Positions 23,521-32,775 of a stretch of 64,000 nt of DNA are shown piece after piece. Source of the stretch: Prorocentrum cordatum (taxonomy: Eukaryota; Sar; Dinophyceae; Prorocentrales; Prorocentraceae); assembly GCA_963575745.1 (NCBI GenBank), contig CAUYUJ010015685.1:254205-318204 (forward strand), written 5' to 3'. Within the stretch, counting starts at the first letter, position 1. Each line of letters begins with the position of its first letter. The notes beneath the pieces are model-generated. The model saw only the letters and a program-made list of their open reading frames with translations. It had not been told where the DNA came from and searched no databases. Position numbers and translations under genes: made by a program.

Positions 23521-26249
23521 ATGAGGATTGGGGGAAGGGGATGTCATGATACAGGGGAGAGGAGAGAGGGAGTGAGGAGGGAGGAAGCACAATGAGTGAA
23601 GAGTGGAGAGACGGAAAAAGGAATCTGCGGAGGGAGAGGAATGGGCGGAGGGAGAGTGGGGGCCACAGGATGGGGGTGAAGCGAAGCAAGCGGAGGCGGA
23701 GCAGACGGAGAAGAAGACGGAGGAGGAGGATAGACAAGGGAGGATCGGCGAATAGTGTGGAGCTCAGTGGGCTGGCCGAGCGGCTGTGCGCTTGCAGTCC
23801 GAGGGTGTCGCAAGGAGCTGACTGCCATGGCGAAAGCGAGCAACACTGACTGCTGCATCGGCCGCGGCCTCGGCAAGGCGGTGGCTCTGCACAGGTGGAT
23901 GATGTATTCATCGGCACGAGGGTTTCGCGTTCGCCCCCACCTGGATCTTCCTTCGAATTGGTTGTCTGCATGAGGCTTTTGGCCTTTGGCAAAGGTTGGC
24001 CCACGTTTGTGTGGCCATTGTTTCGATTGCTTGGGCATGGTAATACGTGCAGATCGTGGTTCGTGGAGATTCCATCTCGGTCTGTGTGCACTCCTCACTC
24101 GCTGGACTGAGCGTCTCGAAGAATGTTCGCATGTGCTTGTTTCGCTGTCGGTAGTTCCATACTCCCCTCCCACCCCCCTCCCCCCCTCCCCCTCCCCGTC
24201 CACGACCTCTCCTCCCTTTTTGGCGCCCCCCCTCCCATCACCCGTCCTACCCTCCCTATCCTCCTCCACGCCGCCGTTCCCCCATCTATCAATGTTTCCC
24301 TTCCCCGCTTTCTATGTTCTTGTCCTCTTCTGCTTCAACTTCTCCCTCCTGCCCCTGCTGCTGCTTTTCTTCCGCCTCCTCCCTTTCCCCCTCCTGCTCT
24401 CGCGGGAGGGTATGAGAGTTCTGGTACCTGAAAGTTTGCCCAGGTGGGTTGCGTGCCCGAAATCTAGTGCAGGCCATGGCCCATTGTTGCCTTGCACATC
24501 GCAGTATAGTCCCCCCTTCAACGAGGTAGTGTAGTACAGTTCGTTAAATATTCCAGCGCGCCCAGCACGGTCATAATGTCTGCGGCATGAGCATTTGCAA
24601 CGTTCACCGTTCCGTGAATCCCAGGAGATACAGCTTTGTAGTGCCCCTCATCATCCACGTCCTATTCGTCTCTAACCCTCCTCGTCCTCCTCTTCTTCGA
24701 CATCCTCTCAATGTTTCCTCCTGCACTTGGCGAGCTTTGACTGGTACTATATGTGTCAGCTCGGTGAAGTTATTCGCTTTACGATATGTGTGAAAGCGGG
24801 CTTGATGTCGCATGAGTTTTGATCCTCTTGCGACGTGAATCAACCGTTTCAGATGAGCCTAGCACTTTTTTGTTGTGCCGTGTTGCACTGCTGCAACCAT
24901 ATTGTTGGGGCGTTGCCGTGGCGCCAGCGGACGTCTGGCAGGGCTATCGCGTCTCTAACACACCGCCGCCTCCCACCTCTCAGTACTCCCAGTCTCCAAA
25001 TCTGCTCCTGTTGCCGCTCCTCCCCAGTATTCGGAGAATTCTCCTCCTCCCCACCCATTTCAATCCCGACATCGTCTTGCTGGAGGTTCAGATTCGGCAT
25101 TCTATGAGACAGCGTGACAATGGTCGGCATACTTGACTGTACGAAGTGCAAGCGATCCCCTGGCTACCGCAATTTGTGCGAGTGGCTACCACACGCACGT
25201 CGTTCCGGTAGAGAGTGCAAGTCCGACTGCAGCGTTTTTCTCTGATTTCCACCGATGTTGCAAGCTTCTGTCCATTTCGCGGCCAGAGCACAAGTCTGAG
25301 CCACAAGTAATGTTGATGAAGAGGCAGCTGTGGTGCCACCAGTGTGGTCGCCACCGTCATCTCACACATCAAGGCGGAGTTCGTCTGAATCAGCTGGTTG
25401 CGGATTGTCCTGGTGGCTTGAAGGCAAGTTAGGCGTCGATCATGGGGAGAAGTGAGCGAGGTGAAACGCCCGAGCCTGGTACTACGACGCGGCTTTCAGG
25501 TGAAGCTGCGAGGCCGTGGGCGCAGGTGTGGCGAGCGCGCCGCAGGAGGTAGACCTTCCTCCTACGTCTGCCACCCTGTGCCGTTTTCATCCACCTCACC
25601 TCTTTTCTTGTCTCGTCGTCGAGCCTTACTTGTTCGAGTGCGTATGCCGGGTTTCTGCTGGTGCTGCTGTCCCTTCCATCGCCCCTTGTAAATTCAGTAT
25701 CCGGCCCCCCTGCCCACCCTCCATTCTCCCACTCTGCGGCGGCATCGTCTTCTTCTTCTGAAGTGAGGGGGGGCGGGATGGCGGAGTGTTTAGAGGGACG
25801 GGCGCCACCGGTGGGGGATGGGGGCGCTTGCAAATCGGACCCCGATGGGCGATTGCGCAAGTGCCAAACCAAGCCAAGTGGGTGCAGGGCTAGTCAGACA
25901 GGGCGTGGCGTTGGTGTTGCGTATGGCGCGCACGATTTCGATACATCATCAACGTTCCCCTCTTCATGTGTTACGCTCAGTGCGCGCATCTGTCTCGCAT
26001 TCTCGGCCTGTGCCATTCCTACTTCAACGTGTTCCTGTTATCCCGTGTCCTAATCCAGCATGGCCGCCCGAATACGTGTTATGTTGATGGCTTGGTTTTT
26101 GACCCTGTGCTCGACACCGCGAATGTTATTTACGATATGAGAGAGATACCCCAATCGCGCCCCAATCCGATTCAGTTTTTTTTTGTTGTTCACTGGTTGC
26201 ATCTTACACCGCTGTTCTTTTCCCTCATCTTCTTCATGTTCTAATTTCC
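23521..26249. other. unassigned DNA, no gene recognised
   Basis: A purine-rich left part (23521-23740), a pyrimidine-rich tract at 24150-24410, otherwise mixed sequence of lower GC. Short open frames have no recognisable motif. The TGGCCGAGCGGC word at 23770 recalls a tRNA 5' half, but no tRNA can be folded. Confidence 0.5.
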
Positions 26250-26299
26250 AGCTGCCTGCGGCAAGTTCCGTCGCCGTGCCAGCCCAAAAGTTTGGATAT

Positions 26300-26436
26300 T
26301 GCGTATTCGAGGAGCGCGCATGACATCGTGACGCGTGACATTTCGTGAGCCGAAGTTTGAGGTAGCCGTACACTGAACACGCTGTTCCGTTTCCCGTCGA
26401 CGTGTCTCTCTTCGTGGTCGTCGTTTTGTTTTCTTT
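26300..26436 (+). repeat. leader module before CTTGGGG array, copy 1
   Basis: TTCGAGGAGCGCGCA, a CGTGAYRC(A)TYTCGTG stretch and a TTCGT.GTCGT block recur at 43655-43780, again just in front of a CTTGGGG array. Confidence 0.55.
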
Positions 26437-27130
26437 TCTTCCTCTCTTGGGACTTCCTGGGGGCGTCTTGGGGGCCGTTTGGGGGAGTCTTGAGGGCACC
26501 TCGATGCGTTCGGGGCTCTCCTTGCGCAGTCGTTGGACTCTTTGGGGCAGTCTGGCGCCTTCAGAGTCTGTCTTGGGGTTTGGGTGGACCGTCTTGAGGC
26601 CCTCTGGAGGTCCTGAAAGGTCTTCGTGGGGTTTCTTTGGCCGCGTTGGGGCCATCTCGGGCTGGTTCGGGGCTCAACTGAGCCATCCTGCGGCTCTCTT
26701 TGACATCGGGAGGGTCTCCCGGGGTCGTCGTGGGGCCGTCCTGGAACTCCCTTGGGCCGTCCGGGGGGCCTCTCAGGCCGCCTTGGGTCCGTCCGGATGT
26801 CCTCTTGGGATAAGTTGGGCTCTCTTTGGGCAGTTCTGGGCCCTTTTGGGGTTCTCAGTGGGCTCCTATCTCTGGACCCGTCGAAAACCGCAAGTGGACC
26901 GATCTTCGACCAAAGAGCGTGGAAAGCGCTATAGATCGAAGGGGTGTTAGTACGTTTGCCTTTTTCCAGATTCCTGGAGAGTATCTTTCGGATGTTTGGG
27001 GGCCTCTTGGAGGCATCTTGGGATTTGTTGGCGCTTCTTGGGGACGCTTGTGTGCGGGCCGTTGAGTTAATGTTGGGCCATCTTGGCGGCCTTGGTGATC
27101 TTTCCCAGCCAAGCCGTCGTGGAAACTGCA
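26437..27130 (+). repeat. degenerate CTTGGGGCC array, copy 2
   Basis: Dense CTTGGGGGC/CTTGGGAC words to 26860, a short break (26870-26960), then sparser words to about 27110. The resulting open frames of up to 347 codons on the minus strand, rich in Arg/Pro/Lys, are repeat artefacts. Confidence 0.85.
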
Positions 27131-27419
27131 GAAAGCCTTGCAGAGCGCCAGGGAGGCGCCGGGCCACCGAGGAAGCCTCGGGAGGAGGTGGGGGGCTGTG
27201 TATGCCCCACGTTGTGACGAGAGGGATGTGCGGTCCCTTGGACGATTTAGAAGTTCTACCAGACAACACTGGGTATTTTGACACGCCCCCCGAACCTGCC
27301 AGGGGGCGCGGTGTCGGACTCTTATCTGTCCTCTTCCTCGATTCCCTCTCCTTTATTTAATCGCTTCGCTCATTCCGCCGGCCCGTATTGTGCCATCGCA
27401 GGCGTTTGCTTGCGCGTTC
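27131..27419. other. spacer between CTTGGGG arrays
   Basis: No feature recognised. Confidence 0.3.
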
Positions 27420-28135
27420 GTGGCCTCCTCGGTGGGGCCGTTTGGGGCCTCTTGGCGCCTCTTTTTAGGCCTCTTGGAGAACTCGGGAGGCCTCCAGGGG
27501 GCCTCCTGAGCTCTCGTGACGGTCTCTTGGGGGGCTTTCGGCGGGCTCTTGGCGGTATTTGTTGGTCCTCTTGGGGCCTGGGGCCTGACGTTGTTGGTCC
27601 TCTTGGGGCCTCACGGGAGCTTATTGGGGCGTCTTGGGGGTGTCTTGGAGAGTCTCTTGGGGCCTCTTTCGGGGTCCTGGGCGCCTTCTGGGGCGGAGGG
27701 CTCGATTTTTCAGTTCTCGGTTCCCTTCTTGAGCCCCTCTTGGGCCCGTCTTGGGGCCTCTTGGTCCGCCTTGGGCAGCACTTGGGCCGTCTGGGGGGCG
27801 CTCTTGGGCCGCTCCGGGGCCGTCTTGGGAGCCTCGTGGGCCGTCTTGGAGCAGTCTTGAAGGCCTCTTGGGCCCTCTTGGAGCGTCCGGAAGCGAAAAG
27901 GCCAGAACGCAAAAAAACATAGAAAAAACAAATGAAAATCAACGATTTTGGCAACTTGGGGCCCTCTTCAGAGGCCTCTTGGAAGGCCCTTGGAGCGTCT
28001 TGGAGGCCTCTTGGGCTGTCTTGGGACCATCTGGGGCGTCTTCGGGCGATCTTTGGCCGTCTCGGGCCTCTCTTGGACCGTCTAGAAAGCTTTTCGGGGC
28101 CCTCTTGGACCGATCTGGAGCCCTCTTGGACTCCG
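27420..28135 (+). repeat. degenerate CTTGGGGCC array, copy 3
   Basis: The largest array of this family: GGGCCGTCTTGGGGCCTCTT-type words over 0.7 kb, with one A-rich break at about 27890-27955. All frames are largely open. Confidence 0.9.
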
Positions 28136-28154
28136 AAACAGAACTCCGGCATCT

Positions 28155-28325
28155 CTGACCCGACCTTGCCGGGACCTTGCCGGGGACTTGCCGGGGACTT
28201 GCCGGGACCTTGCCGGGGTACTTTTCGTCCGGGGACCCGCCCCGCGCGCGCGAATTAGAAATACTGTTAATCAGGTACCGGAGATCTTAGCACGCCCTGG
28301 CCCGTTGGGCCGGCGAATTTGTTTC
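28155..28325 (+). repeat. CCTTGCCGGGGA minisatellite and trailer module, copy 2
   Basis: Five units of CCTTGCCGGGGA/CTTGCCGGGA lead into the trailer: GGGGTACTTTTCGTCCGGGG, a GCGCGCGCGAAT block, GTACCGGAGATCTTAGCACG, GGCCCGTTGGGCCGGCGAAT. It matches 11140-11275 in order and orientation. Confidence 0.85.
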
Positions 28326-28478
28326 TTGTATTCCTCTTCCTCGTCCTCTTCCCCTTCGCCCCTAGACCTCCACCTCTTTTCCTTGTTTTTTTTCCTGTAC
28401 CCACTGCCACGATCTATCGTTAGTCAGGTGTGGTCCAGCTTTGCCGTCGTACGCCCGACCGTGCTGTGTGCGCGCTGA

Positions 28479-28617
28479 GGCCAAACTGTCAACCTGATGA
28501 AATGCACCTCCGGCAGCTACAAGGCGTCTGGCTGCGCCGAGGAGTTCGTCGCCATGCGCGAGTGCAACCGTGCCGGTACGAGGGATCGCTTGAGACAGGG
28601 AAGTTACGATAGACATG
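28479..28617 (+). CDS. candidate host exon, CX9C (CHCH, COX23/CHCHD7-like) protein
   Basis: A frame open from 28479 (just after CTGAG, a usable 3' splice site) encodes L-M-K-C, nine residues, C, A-E-E-F-V-A-M-R-E, C, N-R-A-G. Spacing is C-X9-C-X9-C, with Tyr and Phe placed as in the second half of CHCH-domain proteins such as COX23/CHCHD7 (LxCLxxNNYxxxxCxxYFxxYxxC). GCCG|GTACGA at about 28587 could be a donor; otherwise the frame stops at 28615-28617. CHCH proteins are small intermembrane-space proteins held by two disulfides and used in cytochrome-oxidase assembly. Only about 36 codons support this and neighbouring exons were not found, so a chance match is possible. Confidence 0.28.
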
Positions 28618-29426
28618 GATAGTGTTGGGCGGCAGGCATTCGGCGAAACTTTGTTTGTAATCGAATCGCGGGCCCAGGCGGGCTGCTGCCCAAATCGTCA
28701 AGGGTTACAGTCACCAGCACGCCCAGCGCCTTTGTTGAACATTCGGCGCAGTTGGCACTCAAGCATAACACTTTCTAAATATGTGTGTGTGTGTTTGTGC
28801 GTGTGTGCGGGCGTTTGTGTGTGTGTGTGTTTGTCGATGGCGAGCTTGGTGTCTCGGAGCACTGTTTTGGCTCCTTCTCCCGGCCGCCCTGGCCCTTAGT
28901 CGGCTCCGCCGACGCACCCTGCCATTCGGGGCTCCTACACGCCGCCATACCCCCGCATGATTTACGGACGGCGACTTTGCGTCATTTCGCGGATCATTGT
29001 GGACCGTCACGGTTCAGCAGCGTCTCGTGCCGCCAACGGATCAATAGCGACGGCCTCACCGTGAGGATCGCTGGCGTGCCCTGGCCACCCGCGCCTCCGA
29101 GCGCGGGCCAGTCCTGCTTCTCTGCGACGCTTCGCGGCACGCATAAATGTTTCTTTTCGCAGTTTTTGACGCGGCTCAGCTCCAGTCTCATCTCAGACGT
29201 CTCCCTCGAGCGGCTGCTGCTGCTCCTCGACGTTCCGGCGGTGCTCGCCGACGCACGTGTCCCTTTGTACGCGCATCTGCCATGCTGGTCGCCAACGTTG
29301 CTAGCCCCGACGCTGCTGCCCACCCCAGCCGCCGCTCCGTAGGGGCTGGCCCGCCGGCGTCTGTTGCGCCACTGCCCGCTGCCCGCCGCCCCCCGCCACT
29401 TCCCCGTGATGGGTCTTCGGTTCTCT
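28618..29426. other. unassigned DNA with (GT)n tract
   Basis: GTGTGTGTGTTTGTGCGTGT and related GT-rich sequence lie at 28779-28832. The remainder up to the retrotransposon has no recognised gene. Confidence 0.5.
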
Positions 29427-29838
29427 GAAACAGTAACCGTTTTAGCATGCCAGCCTTGTCTGTAAATTCCCACTAGACACCCTTTTAGCCTCGAGAGGCC
29501 CCGAGTGCGTTTCAGCTTCTATTATTGCGATTACTGTGAATGTTCTGCAGTTTCAGCTTGCATATTTGCCCCTCTCAGGCTTGTGCCGTTGCATGGCCGC
29601 TTCGGTCAAACCAGCTTGAGGGGCCCCTCTTGTAGAGCCGCCAGCCGGCGACATCAGACAGATAACTCAACATATAAACATCCACAGGCAATCATATTAT
29701 ACAACAGTCAGATCAGCGGTCTGAGATTGCCGGGCTCGAGGCCCGAATCATTATTCCGCTCCCGCCGGGAGCTACATACGCAGGACTGAAGGCCGTGGCG
29801 ACGCTCCGCTCGCGGCAGTGAAAAGAAGTCCGATCACA
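29427..29838 (+). repeat. 5' LTR of element 1
   Basis: Starts TGAAACAGTAACCGTTTTAG, in which AAACAGT and ACYGTTT form an inverted repeat; ends CCGATCACA. It is 412 bp, longer than the 3' LTR by a TATTGCGATTACTGTG-type insertion at about 29522-29538. AACATATAAACATCC (about 29669) is a possible TATA-like element upstream of the transcription start, but this is unproven. Confidence 0.93.
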
Positions 29839-29858
29839 TTGGTAGCGCACGTCGTGAA
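29839..29858 (+). other. primer-binding site of element 1
   Basis: TTGGTAGCGCACGTCGTG follows the 5' LTR by one base. TGG is the complement of a tRNA 3' CCA end, and TGGTAGC agrees with the start of initiator-Met PBS sequences, although the following bases differ. Which tRNA primes cannot be decided without the host tRNA set. Confidence 0.6.
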
Positions 29859-29875
29859 CTTGAGTTCTCGCCACG

Positions 29876-31300
29876 ATGTCGTACCCGCCCTCGGAACATG
29901 GAGACGAAGGGGAGAGCTACGGTGTCTTGAGGAGGCGCCGTGGTCGGCGCGGCCGAGGCGGCAGCAGCACATCAGACGACGCCGCTGACGACCCGCTCTA
30001 CCCCCGCGGCCCCGCCCCTGGAGTCCGATGGCGCGGAGGTGCACCGCCAGCGGCCCCGACCTTCTCGGGGGATCGCAGAACGGACCCGCGCTGTTGGGAA
30101 CACTGGCGTGATGCGGTGGACGCGTGGAAGTTCCGAGTCAAGCGCTGCCTGCCGCTCGCTGAGGCGGCGTTGCAGCCCAGAGATGCCGTCGCGGGGGAGG
30201 CGCTGAAGGAGATCATCTCCGAACCGCCGATGACATGGGGCACCCAGGACGGCATCGAACGTTTGGTTGAAGTTATGCGCTCGCCCTTCGGCGAGGAAGA
30301 GATTTTCCACACGGGCGACCTGCTGGCAGCGTACGAGAGGATCAAGAGGAGTCATGGTGAGAAGCTCCATGCCTACTGCACCAGGTACGTCAGAGTTGAG
30401 CGTGCGCTCAAGCAGGTCAAGATCAATATAGCCGAGTCTCTAGACGCCCAGGCTCGCGGACACCGCTTGCTGAGCACGGCGCTTCTCGGCGAAGAACATG
30501 TACGAGGTATTCTTCCGATTTCCCACAACTACGAGTTCGACGGGATCATGAACGCCATCGGGCGCCTGTACCCGGAGAGGGCGGCGGCGCCGCCAGTGGT
30601 CTGGCCGCGCCGCGAGAGGGCGCCGGGCGACAACCGCGAGCGAGGCCACGGGCAGGAGCCTGGCGGCGGCCCTCGGCGGCAGCAACCACCTGCGCCGCCC
30701 AGCCGCCCCGCCCTGCTGGACAGGCCGTCGGCTCCGCGGCCGCCCCCGCCTCGCCACGCGGTGAACGCCGCCGAGGCCGCGATCGAGGGGGGTCAGCTCG
30801 GCGAGGAGGCTGCCGAGCACGAGGATGAGGTCGACGGCCAGCCAGATGACGATGAGCCCAATACGGAGGAGGCCGCCGACCAGGGACCCGCCGAGTTCGA
30901 TGAAGTGCACGAGGCTATGACGGCCTTGAACGACGTTCTCAGCATCACGTCTCAGAAGCTGAAGGGGATCACTCAAGCTCGAGGTTTTTCTCACGCCAAG
31001 GGGAAAGGAGGCCCCCGCTCATCCGCACCTCGCCAGGGCGCCGACCAGATCGAACAGAGAAAGAAGACGGAGGCGTGCCTGGATTGCGGAGAGCTCGGTC
31101 ACTGGGCTGGGGACGCCGCCTGCAAGAAGCCAGGCGCCAAGCTCGGGCCGAAGCCTTCCAGTTCTCGCGTTGGACCTCCAGCAGAGCATGGAGGGCAGAG
31201 AAAAAACCGTTTCATACATCTATGGTATTTTCTTCCTCCGCTCCCGCCCCTGCCAGCTCCGCCCATGTTACTTCGTCCTCTACCATGCGTGCGTGGATGA
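29876..31300 (+). CDS. gag: Gag polyprotein region of element 1
   Basis: The ATG at 29876 is 37 bases after the LTR in a CCACG-ATG context. The 474-codon frame has a basic/acidic N-terminus, then a helical capsid-like part (about residues 60-240, with ERLVEVMRSPFGEEEIFHTG and YERIKRSHGEKLHAYCTRYV, matching the UBN2/copia gag style). A Pro-rich acidic linker follows, then a zinc knuckle at residues 401-416 (C-X2-C-X4-H-X6-C, with GHWAGD). The X6 spacing before the last Cys is two longer than the classical CCHC knuckle and is shared with element 2. The A AAA AAC heptamer at 31201 overlaps the end of the meaningful frame; the codons after it are probably not Gag. Confidence 0.85.
   Translation: MSYPPSEHGDEGESYGVLRRRRGRRGRGGSSTSDDAADDPLYPRGPAPGVRWRGGAPPAAPTFSGDRRTDPRCWEHWRDAVDAWKFRVKRCLPLAEAALQPRDAVAGEALKEIISEPPMTWGTQDGIERLVEVMRSPFGEEEIFHTGDLLAAYERIKRSHGEKLHAYCTRYVRVERALKQVKINIAESLDAQARGHRLLSTALLGEEHVRGILPISHNYEFDGIMNAIGRLYPERAAAPPVVWPRRERAPGDNRERGHGQEPGGGPRRQQPPAPPSRPALLDRPSAPRPPPPRHAVNAAEAAIEGGQLGEEAAEHEDEVDGQPDDDEPNTEEAADQGPAEFDEVHEAMTALNDVLSITSQKLKGITQARGFSHAKGKGGPRSSAPRQGADQIEQRKKTEACLDCGELGHWAGDAACKKPGAKLGPKPSSSRVGPPAEHGGQRKNRFIHLWYFLPPLPPLPAPPMLLRPLPCVRG
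31201..31207 (+). promoter_or_regulatory. candidate -1 frameshift heptamer A AAA AAC
   Basis: The heptamer is in the correct phase: zero-frame Gag codons are AAA (31202-31204) and AAC (31205-31207). Shifting back one base enters the frame that encodes the protease 180 bases downstream (ADTAC). This is the canonical X XXY YYZ signal of retroviral gag-pro shifts. I see no strong stem-loop directly downstream. A six-A run is also where a simple one-base deletion would be expected, and other phase changes in this copy are certainly not programmed. Confidence 0.4.
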
Positions 31301-31735
31301 TGTCTCAGTCAGTCTTCAAGGGCCTGGCAGTCGGAGATTCAATCGAGTATATCGACGAGTTTGACGGTAAGAGTTGGATGATTGCCGATACCGCGTGCCA
31401 AAGGATGGTCCATGGATCCGCTTGGGGGGCATTCACGCCCAGAGGCTCGAAGACAGATCCCTGCCCCTCGTCGAGCGGGCCGCCCAGGAGAGGTTCAAGT
31501 TCGGCGAGGGCCCCGAGATCCACTCAGTCCTCCGATGGGGTTACCCGATAGGCATCGCAGGTGTGGCGCTCTGGGCTAGGTCTTCCGAGGTGTCGTCCGC
31601 GATTCCCCTGCTAGCCTCCAACGAGTTCATGGTCTTCTTGGGGGCCTCCATCAACGTGTTCGTGGGGGCAATCAGCTTCTTGGCGGTCGGGGTTACGACC
31701 TCCCGCTTCAGAGGGCCAGGAACGGCCAGCTCATC
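31208..31735 (+). pseudogene. retropepsin-type protease of element 1 (phase-shifted)
   Basis: The catalytic motif region is MIADTAC (Asp codon 31387-31389) in frame 1. The rest of the fold (ERFKFGEG..., YPIGIAGVALWARSSEVSSA, IPLLASNEFMVFLGA) is in the next frame after a G6 run at 31424-31429. The final strand (GYDLPLQRARNGQLIVCI) is in a third frame. Retropepsins cleave the Gag-Pol polyprotein as dimers. Both phase changes have the direction expected from one-base deletions. Confidence 0.75.
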
Positions 31736-32775
31736 GTGTGCATCTCCAAGTTCCCGAACGAGTTACCTGACTTCTCGGATTGGGACACCTTGGATGAGGA
31801 CGTCACCCTACCCCCCGATGCGAAGATCAAATGTGAACACCGTCGAGTGCGACACCTCGAGCGAGTACAACTGAACCAGAGGACCTCGGCGAGCGAGTCT
31901 ACCAATATGGACGTGCGATGACACCAGCGATGCGTGCACTTCGACATTGCCGACGACGGCCTAGCCGAGTGCGAGACCCCCGAGGGCGCCATCGAGATCG
32001 AGCGATCCGAGTCGACTAGCCAGCCATCTTCGGTCAAGCAGCCCAGTCCCAGCAGCTGCCAGCTTTCCATATCCGAGCCTTTGGCTCCTCCCATAATGCA
32101 GCCAGTCCGCCGCAGCGGATGCGGCCGCAGATCCGCGAGAGATGGAACCGACTTCTCATGCGCCTGTGGGCGGTCATCTACGCGGCCCTGAGCGCAGGTC
32201 AGGCCTTTCGAGCTTCGTTGATGACGGGCACGGGCTTTCGGAACGCGTTCCTGAAGGCGACGCCGCTCCTGGCTGCCTTCGTCAAGGGATGCGCCGAGGG
32301 TCTGAAGGCGCACGAAGCCTACCTGGACATGAAGGCGCCCAAAAGACGCGAGCCGCGCGACCACCAGGACTCGACCACGGGGGTCTCGACCATCAAGGAG
32401 TACTGCGCGGGTCGCCACGGGTGGTGCGCCAGGTGCCAGCAGCCGGCGTGCCAGATGAGGTGGAAGTGGATCGTCACCGACACCCAGTGGATCGAGTATC
32501 CCGACGACCTTCCCAAGTCATCGCGGGCATCCCCCTCGCGGCCGCCGCCGCTGTCACCGGCAGCCATAGCAGCGAGAAGCACCGCATCGCCAGCAGCGCC
32601 GAGCGCATCATCTTCGAGACCCTCAGTCCCAGCACAGTCCTTCACGGCGCCCCGCTGCAAGGTGATGTCCAAGCAGGCGCCAGCCAGGCGCCGCCGCCCC
32701 AGGGAGACCGACGCCATCATGGAGGAGGACGACTCGGACGGGGAGATATCCAACGAGGGCTTCGAGGAGCTCTGA
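31736..32775 (+). pseudogene. linker region of element 1 polyprotein with Cys cluster
   Basis: Frame 2 continues through an in-frame UGA (31919-31921) into an acidic Ser-rich stretch (HFDIADDGLAECETPEGAIE). Coding character then passes near 32110 to frame 1 (MRPQIRERWNRLLMRLWAVI..., to TGA 32773-32775). That part contains C-X6-C-X2-C-X4-C with Arg/Trp neighbours (WCARCQQPACQMRW), a possible zinc ribbon just ahead of the methyltransferase-like domain. The other long open frame starting at 32142 is out of phase here and becomes the true one only from about 32772. Confidence 0.5.

Noticed and set aside
23765-23840. Possible tRNA (GGCTGGCCGAGCGGC)
   Set aside because: A T-arm with GTTCRANYC and a matching acceptor stem are absent; no cloverleaf can be formed.
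26050-28152. Arg/Pro-rich frames up to 347 codons in CTTGGGG arrays
   Set aside because: All frames on both strands are open over the same degenerate words; this is composition, not coding selection.
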